A stretch of 64,000 bases of DNA, taken from the NCBI RefSeq assembly GCF_001017125.1, contig NZ_JXOJ01000004.1, forward strand, positions 124,001 through 188,000, in the 5' to 3' direction. Below are positions 54,186 to 63,017 of the stretch, in pieces (position 1 is the stretch's first letter; the number at the start of each line of letters is the position of its first letter). The position numbers were made by a program, and so were the translations under genes. Under the pieces are notes generated by a model. The model saw nothing but the letters and a program-made list of their open reading frames with translations, had not been told where the DNA came from and searched no databases. This DNA is from Methanoculleus sediminis (GTDB lineage Archaea; Halobacteriota; Methanomicrobia; Methanomicrobiales; Methanoculleaceae).

Positions 54186-54822
54186 TGTTGTAGTTATCCA
54201 GCCGGGCGATGAAAAGGCACAGAGGATCGCCCGGGCGATGGCGAGCCAGACGGCAAACGCGATCATCCAGGCCTTCGGCGGCGGGCCGCTGACGTCGTCG
54301 GAGGTCGCCCGACGGATGAAGATCCCCATCACCACCGCTTCTTATCATATCGAGAACCTTCTCGACGCCGGGCTTCTCGAGGTTATGGAGACACGCTGGA
54401 GCGAGAAGGGACGCGAGGTGAAGGTCTACGGCCTTGCGAACCAGATTCTCATCATCGCGTCGCCGGCAAGCGATCTCCGGTCGGTGCTGCAGAAGTACGC
54501 AACGCTCTTTGGAATCGTCGCCCTCGCGAGCCTCGGCCTCTGGGCACTCCTCCCTGCGGTGCTGCCGTTCGGCGGCTATACTCCCGTCTCACGGCTGATG
54601 ACCGAGAACGGTGATAAATACGCCGGCGGCACCGGGGAGGACGTTTCGACGCTCCAGTCTCCCGTTCCCGCCCTGGACGGCGCCGGGGCGCTGCCGGTCC
54701 ACGACCTGGTGATGAGCTTCTTCTTCGGCGCCTGCGCGGTGCTGTTCGCGCTGCTGGCCTACGAGGTCTACTACTGGTGGCGCACATCCCCGCGCGATCG
54801 GGTGGAAAAAGAGCGGAAATGA
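54175..54822 (+). CDS. Membrane-anchored winged-helix regulator
   Basis: This 215-residue protein has an ArsR-like winged helix (LTSSEVARRMKIPITTASYHI, LLEVMETRWSEKGREVKVY) at residues 37-95. Two membrane segments follow (FGIVALASLGLWALLPAVL and VMSFFFGACAVLFALLAYEV) with an extracytoplasmic loop of about 60 residues. DNA-binding proteins tethered to the membrane in this way are common in methanogens; the signal is presumably sensed by the loop. ATG 54175 overlaps the alaS end by 11 nt. No target site is evident. Confidence 0.85.
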   Translation: MANDVVVIQPGDEKAQRIARAMASQTANAIIQAFGGGPLTSSEVARRMKIPITTASYHIENLLDAGLLEVMETRWSEKGREVKVYGLANQILIIASPASDLRSVLQKYATLFGIVALASLGLWALLPAVLPFGGYTPVSRLMTENGDKYAGGTGEDVSTLQSPVPALDGAGALPVHDLVMSFFFGACAVLFALLAYEVYYWWRTSPRDRVEKERK

Positions 54823-54858
54823 TCTAAATAGGGTCCGGAGAGGGGGTTTGGAGGGTCT

Positions 54859-54987
54859 TTATCGCCGCCCCCTTGCAACTCCCGCTTCCGGTTGTTTTCC
54901 GGTTCCTGCTTCGACTTTTGCTCCGCACTTGGGACAACGTGTCTTCTTCGGGTTGATCTCCGCTCCGCAACTGTAGCATTTCGGCAT
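54859..54987 (-). CDS. Small double-CxxC zinc-ribbon protein
   Basis: This 42-residue protein, read from the sequence directly, begins MPKCYSCGAEINPKKTRCPK and has two CxxC pairs (CYSC and CPKC) that predict one zinc site, then a Gly/Gln tail. The ATG at 54985-54987 has GGTGAT 6 nt upstream. It is oriented against the alaS operon and ends 37 bp after that operon's last stop. Such zinc-ribbon mini-proteins are abundant in archaea and of unknown function. Confidence 0.8.
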   Translation of the reverse strand: MPKCYSCGAEINPKKTRCPKCGAKVEAGTGKQPEAGVARGRR

Positions 54988-55362
54988 GGTATATCACCAC
55001 ACTGTGCCTGATTGGGCCCTGATATCATAAGGCTATCTCATGGAGATTTCGGCCGTAGTCCGGGCTGATGGCTTAAAACGCCCTTAATCGCGGCTTAAAT
55101 CTGGTTTACGGGGATCTCGTGCACCGGTGGTTGCGAGGGGCCGGCCTCCGGCTGTTTCCGGCCCCCCGGGAGAGGAACTTCTTTTTGGAAGCGGGCGAAG
55201 ATCCGGACATCGCGCTCTTCCGCAGGATCTGCGTATCATGATACCCTGTTTTCCGGTCTATTCCGCCTGATATCCTCAAATATTGGTTCTATGAGATTTT
55301 TTGTGTCCGACATATATTTGAATATGGATAATAATATATCGCCTGCTCGTCAATCATGATCC
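54988..55362. other. Intergenic stretch upstream of the UPF0316 gene
   Basis: No gene is supported here. AT-rich sequence at 55310-55345 (ATATTTGAATATGGATAATAATATA) is the likely promoter of the rightward UPF0316 gene; the left end carries the promoter of the zinc ribbon. GC-rich CCGGCCTCCGGCTGTTTCCGG palindromes near 55142-55162 may be a small hairpin. Confidence 0.45.
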
Positions 55363-55962
55363 ATGCTCGGCGTCGTCCCGGGTATCGACCCGGAGTTCCT
55401 CTCCCTGGTAGTCGTCCCGGTCTTTATCTTTCTCGCACGCATCTGCGACGTCACCATCGGGACGATGCGGATCATCTTCGTCTCTCGCGGGATGAAGATG
55501 GTCGCCCCGATCCTCGGGTTCGCCGAGGTCTTCATCTGGATCATCGCCGTCGGCCAGATCTTTCAGAACCTCACGAACCCCCTCAACTATTTCGCCTACG
55601 CGGCCGGGTTCGCCACCGGGAACTACGTCGGGATGATCGTCGAGGAGCGGCTGGCGATGGGGCTCGCGCTCATCCGGATCATCACCCAGCGCGACGCGAC
55701 GAACCTCATCGACTACCTCCGCGCCGCAGGCTACGGGGTGACCGTCCTCGACGCCCACGGGAAGCAGGGGCCGGGCAAGGTCATCTTCTCGGTGGTCAAG
55801 CGCAAGAACATCCGTGACGTCGAGGACGCCATCCACGAGTTCAACCCCAAGGCGTTCTACTCGATAGAGGACGTCCGGCGGGCGGCGGAGGGGACGTTCC
55901 CGGCCGTCGTGCCGGCCCCGGCCCCGTTCTCCTTCGGAAGGGTCATCCGGAGGGGGAAGTGA
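55363..55962 (+). CDS. UPF0316/DUF2179 membrane protein
   Basis: This 199-residue protein has three membrane segments ([39 protein letters not shown] and an amphipathic third) and a C-terminal DUF2179 cytosolic domain ([40 protein letters not shown]). The signature [18 protein letters not shown] is typical of UPF0316. The function is unknown; DUF2179 is also found in ion-transport-related membrane proteins. The end overlaps the convergent sugar dehydrogenase by 20 nt. Confidence 0.9.
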   Translation: MLGVVPGIDPEFLSLVVVPVFIFLARICDVTIGTMRIIFVSRGMKMVAPILGFAEVFIWIIAVGQIFQNLTNPLNYFAYAAGFATGNYVGMIVEERLAMGLALIRIITQRDATNLIDYLRAAGYGVTVLDAHGKQGPGKVIFSVVKRKNIRDVEDAIHEFNPKAFYSIEDVRRAAEGTFPAVVPAPAPFSFGRVIRRGK

Positions 55963-57100
55963 CCCCTCCGTAGGTTATCCGGTAGACGGCGTTCGCCCGG
56001 TCGTCCGAGACCAGGATTGAGCCGTCGTTCGCGATCTCGACGTCCACCGGCCGCCCCCAGGCGTCGCTTCCCTGGAGCCACCCCTCCGCGAAGACCTCAT
56101 AGGAGAGGGGGGTGCTGTTCTCGAGCTCGACCATCGTCACCCGGTAGCCGATAGGTTCCAGCCGGTTCCAGGAGCCGTGCTCGGCGATGAAGATCCTGTT
56201 CCGGTAGTCTTCCGGGAACTGCCCGCCGTCATAGAACCGCATGCCAAGCGCGGCGACGTGCGGGCCGAGTTCCTGCTCGGGCGGCGTGAACTCGGCGCAC
56301 GACCGCCCCTCCCCGAACTCCGGGTCGGGGATCGCCGCGCCGTGGCAGTAGGGGAACCCGAAATGCATCCCCGCTTCCGGCGCCCGGTTGAGTTCGTCCG
56401 GCGGGATATCGTCGCCGAGCCAGTCGCGGCCGTTGTCCGTAAACCATAACTCGCCGGTCTCCGGGTGCCAGTCGAATCCAACCGTGTTCCTGATCCCCCG
56501 GGCGTAGATCTCGAGGTCGGCTCCGTTCGGGCTCATCCGGAAGATGGTGCCGAACCGCTCGTCTTCGGGGTCGCAGACGTTGCAGGGGGCGCCCACGGGG
56601 ATGTAGAGGTTCCCGTCGGGGCCGAACGCGATGAACTTCCACCCGTGCGAGGCTTCGTCCGGAAAGGCGTCGCTCACCACCGCCGGCTCGGGCGGGTCGT
56701 CGAGGTTCGCCTCGATATCGTCGTACCGGAGGATGCGGCTGATCTCGGCGACGTAGAGGGAGCCGTTACGGAACGCGACGCCGTTCGGGGAGTCCAGACC
56801 GCTCGCGATCGTGATCACGGCATCGCCCCTCCCGTCGCCGTCGCGGTCGGGTATGGCGTAGACGTTCCCTGCGTTGCGGCTCCCGACAAAGAGCGTCCCG
56901 TTCGGGGTCATGGTCATCGACCGCGCCCCGGTGACGTTTCCGGCATAGATGTCGATCGCAAACCCCGCGGGGAGGGTGATCGTATCGAGCGGCAGGGTTC
57001 CGGCGGTGCCGCCACCCGGCGGCATCACGACGGCCACGGCGATCCCGAGAAGGGCAATCACCGCAACGGCGGCAAGGATGAGAACGGTCCGGCGTGACAT
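55943..57100 (-). CDS. PQQ-type sugar/sorbosone dehydrogenase-like beta-propeller
   Basis: This 385-residue protein has an N-terminal membrane anchor ([20 protein letters not shown]) and a six-bladed propeller of the GSDH family with [54 protein letters not shown] and [19 protein letters not shown]. Bacterial members use PQQ and Ca2+; archaeal ones often bind neither with confidence, so dehydrogenase activity is not assured. It should face outside the cell. It overlaps the UPF0316 gene tail-to-tail. Confidence 0.87.
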   Translation of the reverse strand: MSRRTVLILAAVAVIALLGIAVAVVMPPGGGTAGTLPLDTITLPAGFAIDIYAGNVTGARSMTMTPNGTLFVGSRNAGNVYAIPDRDGDGRGDAVITIASGLDSPNGVAFRNGSLYVAEISRILRYDDIEANLDDPPEPAVVSDAFPDEASHGWKFIAFGPDGNLYIPVGAPCNVCDPEDERFGTIFRMSPNGADLEIYARGIRNTVGFDWHPETGELWFTDNGRDWLGDDIPPDELNRAPEAGMHFGFPYCHGAAIPDPEFGEGRSCAEFTPPEQELGPHVAALGMRFYDGGQFPEDYRNRIFIAEHGSWNRLEPIGYRVTMVELENSTPLSYEVFAEGWLQGSDAWGRPVDVEIANDGSILVSDDRANAVYRITYGGVTSPSG

Positions 57101-57162
57101 ACGTCATCTCCGGACTCCTGATGGCGGGAGGGTATATAGGGGTTACTCACGCACCCCGGCCC

Positions 57163-57486
57163 CTATGCCTGACGATTGAAACGGTCTCCGGTGTTCATAT
57201 AGACGACGCCCCCGATGACGATTGCGAGAAACACGAGCCACGATATGAGGGCCACAACGTCCGGTGCACCGGGAGCGATTGGCAGCAGCCCTCCGGCAAG
57301 AAGGGGGATGGATGCGGCGATCAGGAGATTGCCTGTGAACTTCGTCAGCGCCTTCTCGTCGTATTTCGCCCGTTCCTCTGCAGGCGCGGTGTTGTAGCCT
57401 GCAATGAGGCCGCTCGCGTTGAAGGCCCGGACGACGATTCCTAACAAGAACACGACCGCTCCGCCGAGGATGTTTGCGATCCACAC
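57163..57486 (-). CDS. DUF3784 membrane protein
   Basis: This 107-residue protein has three membrane segments. The motif SGLIAGYNTAPAEERAKYDEKAL, seen here as a loop after the first segment, is the signature of DUF3784, a family of unknown role common in archaea and Firmicutes. The ATG is at 57484-57486. It sits 62 bp upstream of the sugar dehydrogenase and in the same direction, so co-transcription is possible. Confidence 0.82.
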   Translation of the reverse strand: MWIANILGGAVVFLLGIVVRAFNASGLIAGYNTAPAEERAKYDEKALTKFTGNLLIAASIPLLAGGLLPIAPGAPDVVALISWLVFLAIVIGGVVYMNTGDRFNRQA

Positions 57487-57601
57487 GATGATCCCGTGAT
57501 CCTGTTTGAGGCCCGGATGCTATAGCGTTCCGGTATTCGCCGGCAGAGGTGCGCAGGTTTATCATCTCTGCGGCAGCACCACGGGCGCGGAGAGATGTCG
57601 T

Positions 57602-57889
57602 ATGATCACGATCGTTGCACGGTGCAGCATAAAGCCCGAGAAGGCCGATGAGTTCATGGAGATAGCCCGGGACCTGGTCGATGCGAGCAGGCGCGAGGAC
57701 GGAAATATCTCGTACGACCTCTACGCGAACCTCACTGACCCCGCGAGGTTCACGTTCATCGAGGTCTGGAACGACCGGGCTGCAATTGATTCTCACAACG
57801 AGACGGCGCACTTCAAAGGCTTCGGGGAGAGAGCGGGGCCTCTGTTTGCCGGGCCGCTCGATATCGGTCTGTACCGGAAAGTTGTCTGA
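57602..57889 (+). CDS. Antibiotic biosynthesis monooxygenase (ABM) family protein
   Basis: This 95-residue ferredoxin-like dimer protein has ITIVARCSIKPEKADEFMEI, SRREDGNISYDLYANL, FTFIEVWNDRAAIDSHNE and the C-terminal HFKGFGERAGPLF. These match the YgiN-type quinol monooxygenase group; whether it oxidises quinones in an anaerobe is doubtful. Several archaeal members are annotated only by family. ATG 57602 follows GGAGAG. Confidence 0.86.
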   Translation: MITIVARCSIKPEKADEFMEIARDLVDASRREDGNISYDLYANLTDPARFTFIEVWNDRAAIDSHNETAHFKGFGERAGPLFAGPLDIGLYRKVV

Positions 57890-57927
57890 TCACAAAAAAC
57901 GAATTCTCTTCTTTTCTTGTACTGAAG

Positions 57928-57993
57928 TCTCGCGCGAAGCCGCGAGGGAGCATTGCACACCCATCTACCATTCTTCGCGTCCTTCGCGGGTCG
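57928..57993. repeat. Extragenic hairpin element, degenerate copy
   Basis: TCTCGCGCGAAGCCGCGAG at the left and CTTCGCGTCCTTCGCGGG at the right match the hairpin family at 26051 and 45908 with mismatches. It is followed by linkers and mini-hairpins (CACCTTCGGTTCTCC, CTCCGCAGGAG) leading into the next element. Confidence 0.7.
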
Positions 57994-58070
57994 CACCTTC
58001 GGTTCTCCAACTCCGCTCCGCAGGAGCGTCGTTCTTCGTGTTAGATAACAGGTGCAGATAACGATACAGC

Positions 58071-58434
58071 CTCACGCGAAGAGCGCGAAGCCGCGAAGGG
58101 GAGTTACCATACCCATCTGCCGAACTTCGCGTTCTTCGCACCTCGCACCTTCGGTGCTCGAACTCCGTTCCTCTAGGAACGTCGTTCCTACCGGTGCTCA
58201 CGCTCCTGCCCACGCACCTAACGGTGCTCCAGCTCCGTTCGCACCGATCGGTGCTCATGCTCCGGCCCCGAAAACGCTTCGCGTTTTCTCATGCTCCTGC
58301 CGTTCCGGCGGTCGCACCCTTCAGCCCGTCGCATTCCGGAGGAACGTCGCACCTTCGGCCAGTCGCGCTTCGCGGCTCGAAGCCTACGGCTTCTCAAACT
58401 CCTTCCCCAAAGGGGAAGTCGTTCTTCGCGTGAG
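58071..58434. repeat. Long extragenic element: mini-hairpin chain in a terminal inverted repeat
   Basis: The ends are inverted repeats: TCACGCGAAG at 58072 and CTTCGCGTGA ending at 58433. Inside lies a chain of distinct short palindromes: GCACCTTCGGTGC, GTTCCTCTAGGAAC, GCACCGATCGGTGC, AAAACGCTTCGCGTTTT, AAGCCTACGGCTT and TTCCCCAAAGGGGAA. They are separated by linkers such as CTCGAACTCC, CTCATGCTCC and CTCACGCTCC. The same chain type is at 5600-5860 in the other orientation. It lies between convergent genes and codes for nothing credible. Confidence 0.8.
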
Positions 58435-58525
58435 ATTAGATCGATTCGAAGTCTTTCGGTCTTCTTCAGCTCTAGCGAACCACCGCATCTCGCACCCCGT
58501 GCGAGCCCAGATCGCTGTCCATAAT

Positions 58526-59242
58526 TTACGCAAACCGCCGGATGCCGGCGAGCGGCGGAAGGACGACCGCCTCGCCGTCGACCTCCACCACCGGCTGGAG
58601 GCTTCCTGCATCCACGCGGCGGAGGATGGGCGAGAGGAAGTCCCGGCTCCTTGCGTAGTTGATCATGACGCCGGGGGAGAGCGGATTGAATGCAGGCAAT
58701 ACGATGATGTCTCTCCCGCGCACCACCCCCTCCCCATAGAGGAAGCAGGGGAACCGGGCGAGGTCGATCTCGATCGCCGGGTGATCGTGGCCGATGATGA
58801 GCGTTCCGTGGTCTTCGACCGCCTGATCGCCGTGGACCACCGTGTAGCCGCCGCGGTCGTAGCGCTCGACCGACCCTCCCCTGATCGCCGGCAGCATGAC
58901 GTCGTGCGATCCCCGGACGAGGACGACCTCGCACCTGGCCTTCAGTGTCGCGAGGATCGTCTGAAACGTCTCCTTCACGTCCCGGCTCACCCGGTCGAAG
59001 GCGTGGAAGATGTCCCCGTCGAGGACGAAGGCCTCCGGCTTGAACCGGCCGAGGATCGCCTCGAACCGTTCGAGGAGCGTCTCCTCCTCGTGGAGCGGGA
59101 AGTGGAGCCCCTGCCGGTAGAGCGCCTCGGAAAGTCCGATATGGACGTCGGAGACGACGCAGAGGGACTGCTCCCTGACGTAGAGCGCGCCCTTGTAGAA
59201 GCCGAACCGGGAGAGGAGGTCGGCCTCCGTGACCGCGTTCAT
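58526..59242 (-). CDS. Metallophosphoesterase (COG1407, Lhr-associated)
   Basis: This 238-residue calcineurin-like phosphoesterase has metal motifs CVVSDVHIGLS, VLDGDIFHAFD, LVRGSHDVML, VVHGD and IIGHDHPAIE. Many archaea encode this COG1407 family next to a Lhr-type helicase, and here the two overlap by 4 nt with the helicase first. A role in nucleic acid end processing with Lhr is inferred from that linkage. The start is at ATG 59240-59242. Confidence 0.93.
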   Translation of the reverse strand: MNAVTEADLLSRFGFYKGALYVREQSLCVVSDVHIGLSEALYRQGLHFPLHEEETLLERFEAILGRFKPEAFVLDGDIFHAFDRVSRDVKETFQTILATLKARCEVVLVRGSHDVMLPAIRGGSVERYDRGGYTVVHGDQAVEDHGTLIIGHDHPAIEIDLARFPCFLYGEGVVRGRDIIVLPAFNPLSPGVMINYARSRDFLSPILRRVDAGSLQPVVEVDGEAVVLPPLAGIRRFA

Positions 59243-61857
59243 GCCGCCGCCTCGCCTCCGATGCTGCTCATCACCCGGCGCTGGAACTCGCGGAGCATCG
59301 AGAGTTTGTCCTGCGCGTAGACCGCGTCGGAGACGCCGAGCGTCGCTATTCCGAACGCGAGCGGGCTCGGGGACGCGGCGCGGGTCAGGACGACCGCGAT
59401 CTCACCGGCACCGATCCTGTCGACGATCCGCCGGATGTTCTCCGCCTCGAACCGGTCATCGATCACCTCCCGGTAGGTCTCCCGCATCACGGCGAAGCCC
59501 GGGAGGCGCTTGGCAAACGAGATCAGCATATCGGCGCTCACCTGCTGGCGCCGGGCGCTTCTCCGCCTGCCCATGTAGTTACGGAGGATCATGAACGACC
59601 GGGCGGCGTTGATCCGGAAGACCCGCTTCAGGAGCTGGGTGTCCCCGACGGCCTCCTCGAGGATCGCGTTGCACTCGTCGGCCCGGATGGCCCGGAGGAT
59701 GCGTGCTGGGTCGGCCTGCTTCTCGAGCGGGATCGAGACCAGGAACCCGGTATCGCTGATACCGACCGAGACGTTCGCCGTCACGTCCCGGGCGATCGTG
59801 AAGGCGACGATCCGGGAGAACCCGTCGTTGAACCGCAGCCCGTAGTTGGTCATGAAGTAGTAGAGCCGGCGATGGTTCTCCCGGTCGACCTGCTCCTCGA
59901 CGACGATCCGCTTCAGCGTCGGGACGGCTTCGTCGCCCAGGTAGAGCACCTGCTGCTCGAAGATCGCGCAGATGCTCCGGGCGCTGTTCTCGTCGATGGG
60001 GTAGTCGGCGAGGAGGCTCTCGACGATCTCTTCCGTTCCCGCCCTCTCCAACGCTTCGAGCATCATCTCCTTGAACCGGAGGACGTGCAGGCCGAGGTCG
60101 AACGAGAGCGGGAGTTTCTCCGAAAACCAGCTCGGGATCGTCGGCCGGTCGGTCGTCGGGTCGACGTAGAGTTTCCCGCCCCGGCGGTAGGCGAACCGGT
60201 AGCGCCGCCCGCCGAGGACGAAGACGTCGCCTTTGTTCATCCGTTCCAGGTACTTCTCGTCCAGGTTGCCGGCAAAGACCCCGTCGCGGGTGAGGACGTC
60301 GCAGGAGAATTCGTCGGGGATCGTCCCGGAGTTCTGGAAGTAGATCATCCGGGCGTTCCTCCCCCGTTTTCGCACCGTCCCTTCCTCCTCGTCGTGCCAG
60401 ATCTTCGCGTAGATCCGCCGCTCCTCGAGCCCCGCGTACTCCCCGGCAAGGTAGCGGACGACGCTCATCAGGTCCTCTTCCTCGAGGTCGCGGTAGCAGT
60501 ACGACCGGCGGACCACCTCGAGCATCCCGTCGATCCGCGTCTCTCCATCGAGCGCCATCCCGAAGACGTGCTGCGCGAGAACGTCCAGGCAGTTCTCCGG
60601 GATGTGAATTTTATCCACGAACCCGTTCTGCCCCTCCCGGAGCATCACCGCGCACTCCACGAGTTCGTCGCGGTCGAGGACGACGATCCGCCCCTTCACC
60701 ACCTCGCCGAGGCGGTGGCCGGCCCGCCCGACCCGCTGGAGGAGCGCCGCGACGGACTTCGGGGAGCCCACCTGGAGGACGAGGTCGACGTGCGGCATGT
60801 CGACCCCGAGTTCGAGCGACGTCGAGGTCGTCACCACCTTCACCCTCCCGGACTTGAGCCGCTCCTCGACGGAGAGCCTCCCGTCCGTCCCCATCGAGCC
60901 ATGGTGGCAGCCGGTGTTCTCCTCCGTATACCACTCAGGGTAACGGGCGCGGAGATTATAGAGGATCCGTTCGGCGCCGTTCCGGGTGTTCGTGAAGACG
61001 AGCGTGTTGCTGTGCTCCTGGACGAGGCGGTGGATCGTCGAGTAGAGGTGCCGCGAGAGGTCTTCGGGGGTGGTGTCGATGAGGTCGGGGACCGGGCAGA
61101 GGAGTTTCAGGTCGAACTCCCGCGCGAACCGGGTGTCGACGATCTCCACCTCGCGCCCGGCGCCGACCAGGAACCGGCCGACCTCGGCGAGGGGCTCGAT
61201 CGTCGCCGAGCACCCGATCCGGGTGAAGCCGCCGCCTGCTTCCTTCACCAGTTCCTCGAGCCGTTCAAGGCTCACCGAGAGGTGGACGCCGCGCTTCGAG
61301 CCTGCGAGGGAGTGGATCTCGTCGACGACGACCCACCGGACTGTCCGGAGGCTCTCGCGGAACTTCGGGGAGTTCAGGAGGATCCCGAGGGTCTCGGGGG
61401 TGATGTTGAGGATGTGCGGGGGTTTTCGCGCCATCTTCGCCTTGTCCGCCCGCGAGACGTCCCCGTGCCGGATCGCGTGGCGGAGCGGCGTGTGGTCGAT
61501 CCCGCCCTCGCGGGCGATCCCGGCGATTCCGTCGAGCGGCAGGCTGAGGTTCTTGTGGATGTCGTTTGCAAGCGACTTGAGCGGCGAGACATAAAGGCAG
61601 TAGACGCTGTCTTCGAGTGCCCCCGCCCGTGCCCGGACGAAGAGGTCGTCGATGATCGCAAGAAACGCCGAGAGGGTCTTTCCCGACCCGGTCGGCGAAC
61701 AGATGAGGACGTTCTTCCTCTCGTGGATGAGCGGGACCGCCATCCGCTGCGGCGGGGTGAACCGCCCGCCCAGTCTTCGTATGCACCATTCCCGTACGTT
61801 CTCGTCGAGGAGATCGAGAATCTCCTCGTTCGAATGCCTTTCCGGCCGCTTCTCCAT
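59239..61857 (-). CDS. lhr: Lhr-family ATP-dependent helicase
   Basis: This is an 872-residue superfamily 2 helicase. The first RecA domain has SPTGSGKTLSAFLAI (Walker A) and VVVDEIHSLAG (DEIH box), and the second has VFTNTRNGAERI and LLQRVGRAGHR (motif VI). A winged helix and the Lhr-core C-terminal domain follow (about 520-860), which grip the 3' single strand. Lhr enzymes act in DNA repair and replication-fork rescue. ATG 61855-61857 opens a two-gene operon with the COG1407 phosphoesterase. Archaeal Lhr proteins are 850-950 residues, so this one is full length. Confidence 0.95.
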   Translation of the reverse strand: MEKRPERHSNEEILDLLDENVREWCIRRLGGRFTPPQRMAVPLIHERKNVLICSPTGSGKTLSAFLAIIDDLFVRARAGALEDSVYCLYVSPLKSLANDIHKNLSLPLDGIAGIAREGGIDHTPLRHAIRHGDVSRADKAKMARKPPHILNITPETLGILLNSPKFRESLRTVRWVVVDEIHSLAGSKRGVHLSVSLERLEELVKEAGGGFTRIGCSATIEPLAEVGRFLVGAGREVEIVDTRFAREFDLKLLCPVPDLIDTTPEDLSRHLYSTIHRLVQEHSNTLVFTNTRNGAERILYNLRARYPEWYTEENTGCHHGSMGTDGRLSVEERLKSGRVKVVTTSTSLELGVDMPHVDLVLQVGSPKSVAALLQRVGRAGHRLGEVVKGRIVVLDRDELVECAVMLREGQNGFVDKIHIPENCLDVLAQHVFGMALDGETRIDGMLEVVRRSYCYRDLEEEDLMSVVRYLAGEYAGLEERRIYAKIWHDEEEGTVRKRGRNARMIYFQNSGTIPDEFSCDVLTRDGVFAGNLDEKYLERMNKGDVFVLGGRRYRFAYRRGGKLYVDPTTDRPTIPSWFSEKLPLSFDLGLHVLRFKEMMLEALERAGTEEIVESLLADYPIDENSARSICAIFEQQVLYLGDEAVPTLKRIVVEEQVDRENHRRLYYFMTNYGLRFNDGFSRIVAFTIARDVTANVSVGISDTGFLVSIPLEKQADPARILRAIRADECNAILEEAVGDTQLLKRVFRINAARSFMILRNYMGRRRSARRQQVSADMLISFAKRLPGFAVMRETYREVIDDRFEAENIRRIVDRIGAGEIAVVLTRAASPSPLAFGIATLGVSDAVYAQDKLSMLREFQRRVMSSIGGEAAA

Positions 61858-62410
61858 CCTGTTACCTCTTGTCGTCCCCTGGGTCCCGCCGTGCGCCCTC
61901 CCGCATAGCGATGCGGGGAACGGCAGGTCCGCGTAATCCCTTATCCGCTCCTTGTCCGGGAGAATTTACCAACATCGGCGCTATGGGGCGTCGAATTTGG
62001 GGTATGGTGCTGCAGAAATGAGTTCTGACAGCCGTAATGCTCCTGTTGCGGCCGGAGCGCTGCGCCGAATTTTGTATGTATTTTGCGATCATCCAAAATA
62101 GCCTTTTGCGTCTCTGGAGGCGATCTGCGGGGGTGGATGGGCGGTATTTGGCGGGTTTATTGTGCGTATATGGGGATTCCGACATGGTTTTCGCGGTATT
62201 GGGTTCCCGGCGGGATCCTGCCGGCAAGCCGGCCGCGAACCGCGACCCCCCTGTCGCGAGAGACTGCATTTTGCTGCCCTTTTCGGCAATGCCCGCCCCC
62301 CTTCTCCCCCCGGTTCCGGCAAACCCGGGGGAAGAGGGCGGGCACCCCCGTCCCGGAGTTTCTGGGATATTCTAATGTATGATCTGGTAAAACCTAACAG
62401 CGGAACTACG
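61858..62410. other. Long gene-free leader region upstream of hxlB
   Basis: No gene is supported between lhr and hxlB. The right half has a strong hairpin, with outer stem GCCCGCCC/GGGCGGGC and an inner C-rich/G-rich stem (62291-62343), about 70 bp before the hxlB ATG. Elsewhere I see no RNA gene. Confidence 0.45.
62291..62343 (+). promoter_or_regulatory. Large GC hairpin in the hxlB leader
   Basis: GCCCGCCC at 62291-62298 pairs with GGGCGGGC at 62336-62343, and the interior adds further pairs (CCCCC with GGGGG). No T-tract follows, so it is more likely a regulatory or structural hairpin than a terminator. Confidence 0.4.
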
Positions 62411-63010
62411 ATGACAAATCACCCGGTTAAGAACATGATGCGGTTGATGGCGACCAAGATCCGGACGATCGCGGACGTGATGTCCGACGACGAGATCGAT
62501 GCGCTCCTCGCCGAGATCCTGAACGCAAACCGCATCTACACCATGGGCGCCGGGCGCTCCGGGCTCGTAGCGAAATCGTTTGCCATGCGCCTGATGCACC
62601 TCGGGCTTTCCGCATTCGTCGTCGGGGAGACCGTGACCCCGGCCATGAAGCCGGGAGACGTCATTATCGTCTTCTCCGGGTCCGGCGCGACCAAGACGGT
62701 TGCGGATATCTCCGAGACCGCAAAGGAGATCGGCGGGAGGATCTGCCTCATCACGTCGAAGAAAGACTCGAGGATCGGCCGCATCGCCGACTGTATCGTC
62801 ATCATCGAGAGCCAGCGGGATAAGGTGGCCGACGAGTCTGCGGAGTTCGAGATCCGGCAGATGATGGGCGAACACAAGTCGTTCGCACCGCTCGGCACCA
62901 TCTTCGAGACGACCGCGATGGTCTTTGCGGACGCGATCATATCCCGGCTGATGGAGATCACCCAGTGCCGGCCCGAGGACCTCCAGTGCCGCCACGCAAA
63001 CATCGAGTGA
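62411..63010 (+). CDS. hxlB: 6-phospho-3-hexuloisomerase
   Basis: This 199-residue SIS-domain enzyme interconverts 3-hexulose-6-phosphate and fructose-6-phosphate in the ribulose monophosphate pathway; archaea use it with HPS to make ribulose-5-phosphate. The phosphosugar loop reads TMGAGRSGLVAKSFAMRL and a second motif VFSGSGATKTV. ATG 62411 gives MTNHPVKNMMRLMATKIRT; an earlier in-frame ATG at 62375 is possible. No HPS gene is next to it. An aminotransferase follows after 7 bp. Confidence 0.92.
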   Translation: MTNHPVKNMMRLMATKIRTIADVMSDDEIDALLAEILNANRIYTMGAGRSGLVAKSFAMRLMHLGLSAFVVGETVTPAMKPGDVIIVFSGSGATKTVADISETAKEIGGRICLITSKKDSRIGRIADCIVIIESQRDKVADESAEFEIRQMMGEHKSFAPLGTIFETTAMVFADAIISRLMEITQCRPEDLQCRHANIE

Positions 63011-63017
63011 GATAATT

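Noticed and set aside
58052-59320. Long rightward open frame over the hairpin chain and metallophosphoesterase gene
   Set aside because: Its first part translates the palindromic repeats into Ser/Ala/Pro/Arg-rich nonsense and the rest is antisense to the well-supported phosphoesterase.
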